34,984 bases of DNA from Planctomycetota bacterium (lineage in GTDB: Bacteria; Planctomycetota; Phycisphaerae; WQYP01). Location: contig JAJZNX010000012.1 in assembly GCA_021852275.1 (NCBI GenBank), positions 1 to 34,984 of the forward strand, read 5' to 3'. A program made the translations under genes and the position numbers. This document shows positions 33,580-34,984 of this stretch, one piece after another; positions within the stretch are counted from its first letter, which is position 1; every line of letters starts with the position of its first letter. The notes beneath the pieces were generated by a model. The model worked only from the letters and a program-made list of their open reading frames with translations, searched no databases and was not told where the DNA came from.

Positions 33580-34679
33580 TGGATCTGGTGCACAGACTGG
33601 ACCCCACCCGGCCGGTAACCTGTGCCTATGTGACATTTCCACCGACCCACGCATACTTCGGCCACGGATTTATGAAGATCGAAAATATCCTGGGGTGCAA
33701 CTACGGCTCGCGGCTTTTACCGGCACTGCACCGGCAAATACCGAATAAGATGATTTTTGGCAGTGAAAATGAAAACTGCTTCAGTGATCGGGGCGTGGTG
33801 AAAACGAATGTTAAGGCCGGGCTGATCAATGAATTTGGCCAGTGGCCAGAGCATGGCAAAATGGTATATATTGCGGGGCATGCACCGTGGCGGTCTGCGT
33901 TTCCAATTCTGACGCATCCGTTCATTGCCGGTGAATTTGTGTGGACTGGCTTTAATTACCGTGGAGAACCAAACCCGATTCATTGGCCGGATGTGACCAG
34001 TCGCACCGGCATGATGGACCTGGCGGGTTTCCGCAAGCCGTGCGCTTACTACTGGCGTGCCTGGTGGAAGAAAACACCATCGGTGTACATTTTCCCCACC
34101 TGGACGTTTCCGGTAAAGCAGCGCGGCAAGCCGGTATTGATACGTTGTTATTCCAACTGCAATCGCGTGGAACTGGTTTTGAACGGTCACCGCGTGGGCA
34201 GCAAAATAATGCCCCGGTACCGGTATCTTGATTTCATGGTTCCTTACCAGCCGGGAACACTGGTAGCACGCGGTTATGACGGTTCGCGGCTGGTGGCAAG
34301 CTATGCCTCGCATACGGCAGGGCCGGCGGCGTCTATGACGCTTACGGATGAGGTGCCCACTTTGACTGCAGACGGCGAGAGCATTGCCCCGATTGCGGTA
34401 AGGATTCTAGATAGCCACGGCGTGCTGGTACCACATGCTGCGAACTTGGTGAAGTTTAGCGTTGTTGGTCCTGGCATGATTGCAGGCGTTTGCAATGGCT
34501 CATCGGCGTGTCATGAATCGAATGTGGGCCAGAGCATCCATGCGTTTAATGGCCTGTGCCTGGTTTTAGTACGGGCGGGTGACCGGCCGGGGGTGATACG
34601 CATTGTGGCGCGAGCCGCCGGCATGCCCGCTGCACATATAGCCCTTCGCACGCAATTGAGACGGAGTACAGGCTGGTAG
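33576..34679 (+). CDS. GH2 beta-galactosidase-like protein, C-terminal part after the frameshift
   Basis: This frame continues the GH2 barrel. MMDLVHRLDPTRPVT is the family strand after the acid/base residue, and the nucleophile is the first Glu of FGSENEN (codon at 33765). HPFIAGEFVWTGFNYRGEPNP follows. Then come a DUF4982-like sandwich (LIRCYSNCNRVELVLNGHRVG) and a terminal Ig-like domain (SMTLTDEVPTLTADGESIAPIAVRILD), a standard architecture for large Bacteroidetes- and planctomycete-type GH2 enzymes. Homology starts near 33546, before the listed ATG. Without repair of the frameshift the peptide would lack a signal and probably not function. Confidence 0.85.
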   Translation: MMDLVHRLDPTRPVTCAYVTFPPTHAYFGHGFMKIENILGCNYGSRLLPALHRQIPNKMIFGSENENCFSDRGVVKTNVKAGLINEFGQWPEHGKMVYIAGHAPWRSAFPILTHPFIAGEFVWTGFNYRGEPNPIHWPDVTSRTGMMDLAGFRKPCAYYWRAWWKKTPSVYIFPTWTFPVKQRGKPVLIRCYSNCNRVELVLNGHRVGSKIMPRYRYLDFMVPYQPGTLVARGYDGSRLVASYASHTAGPAASMTLTDEVPTLTADGESIAPIAVRILDSHGVLVPHAANLVKFSVVGPGMIAGVCNGSSACHESNVGQSIHAFNGLCLVLVRAGDRPGVIRIVARAAGMPAAHIALRTQLRRSTGW

Positions 34680-34984
34680 CGTGAACAAAAGGGCTTGCGC
34701 TGTGCCATCGATCAAGACCAGAGGGAATTACGCGGAGTGGACACGGCAGGAGCATGAAAATACCCGGTATGCACGAAAGAGATTGCCGATGGTATTAAAG
34801 AATATCGGTACGTGATGGCCGACAGCGAGAGGACCGCGGCATAATTTTTAACGGATATGATATTAAGGCGATGGACAGCAATTAGAAAAAGTGATAATAA
34901 TCTTGCGGGTGCGATTGTTTGGATGACCTGCAATGAGTCACATAGTTTTATTTTTGAGTACGATTTTTTGTGCCAACACCAAGC
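34680..34984. other. Terminal stretch with no recognised gene
   Basis: Only short frames occur here, e.g. a 42-codon one from GTG 34681 without a ribosome site. No terminator hairpin with a T-tract was seen after the GH2 stop. The bases become AT-richer towards the window end. Confidence 0.5.

Noticed and set aside
33526-33580. Programmed ribosomal frameshift in the GH2 gene
   Set aside because: No slippery heptamer or downstream structure seen; a single missing G explains the data more simply.
34681-34809. Short GTG frame after the GH2 gene
   Set aside because: No ribosome site, short, and no recognisable product.

Overview
The window is a bacterial chromosome segment of moderately high GC, most likely from a planctomycete of the class Phycisphaerae. 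That placement is an inference. It rests on a GH2/SGNH/sulfatase/GH4 carbohydrate repertoire, a Tat-exported sulfatase, large exported proteins with propeller-, HEAT- and malectin-like modules, an aminofutalosine-type menaquinone gene (mqnE), and intergenic DNA rich in short dispersed repeats. No rRNA, tRNA or CRISPR array was found.

Layout. Positions 1-7749 (+) hold a polysaccharide-degradation run: the 3' part of a large multidomain protein, a GH2 glycosidase, an SGNH/GDSL esterase and a 688-residue protein that may be a helical-barrel carbohydrate enzyme. A PhyH-type dioxygenase (7908-8750, -) follows in the opposite direction. From 9024 to 18489 lies an envelope-related block of unknown function. 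Two minus-strand genes encode a HEAT plus secretin-N0-like exported protein and a propeller plus malectin-like exported protein. Three plus-strand genes encode an exported protein with a duplicated helical module, a membrane-anchored GspE/PilB-like protein whose nucleotide-binding motifs are degenerate, and a CvpA-like membrane protein with a large extra domain.

Positions 18503-26656 carry mostly housekeeping genes: Mn-type superoxide dismutase behind a good sigma70-like promoter, a small membrane protein, mqnE, recO overlapping a MauE-like/thioredoxin-like fusion, a lipoprotein, dUTPase, a class I glutamine amidotransferase, an exported protein with beta-barrel character and a second lipoprotein. 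A GH4 glycosidase with an unusual extra C-terminal domain lies at 26727-28601 (-).

Positions 28602-30580 are almost gene-free and look like a mobile-element graveyard. They hold a truncated P-loop ATPase fragment, a roughly 110-bp direct repeat in two copies plus a partial third, other dispersed and tandem repeats, several perfect inverted repeats, and a probable transposase 5' fragment joined to what looks like group II intron domain V. The right end (30581-34679, +) is a sulfatase-GH2 operon. Its GH2 gene is split by an apparent single-base deletion near 33545.

The two carbohydrate clusters plus GH4 suggest breakdown of a sulfated, acetylated, galactoside-containing polysaccharide; the exact substrate cannot be read from the sequence. 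The most unusual item is the degenerate, membrane-fused GspE-like protein and its uncharacterised neighbours.
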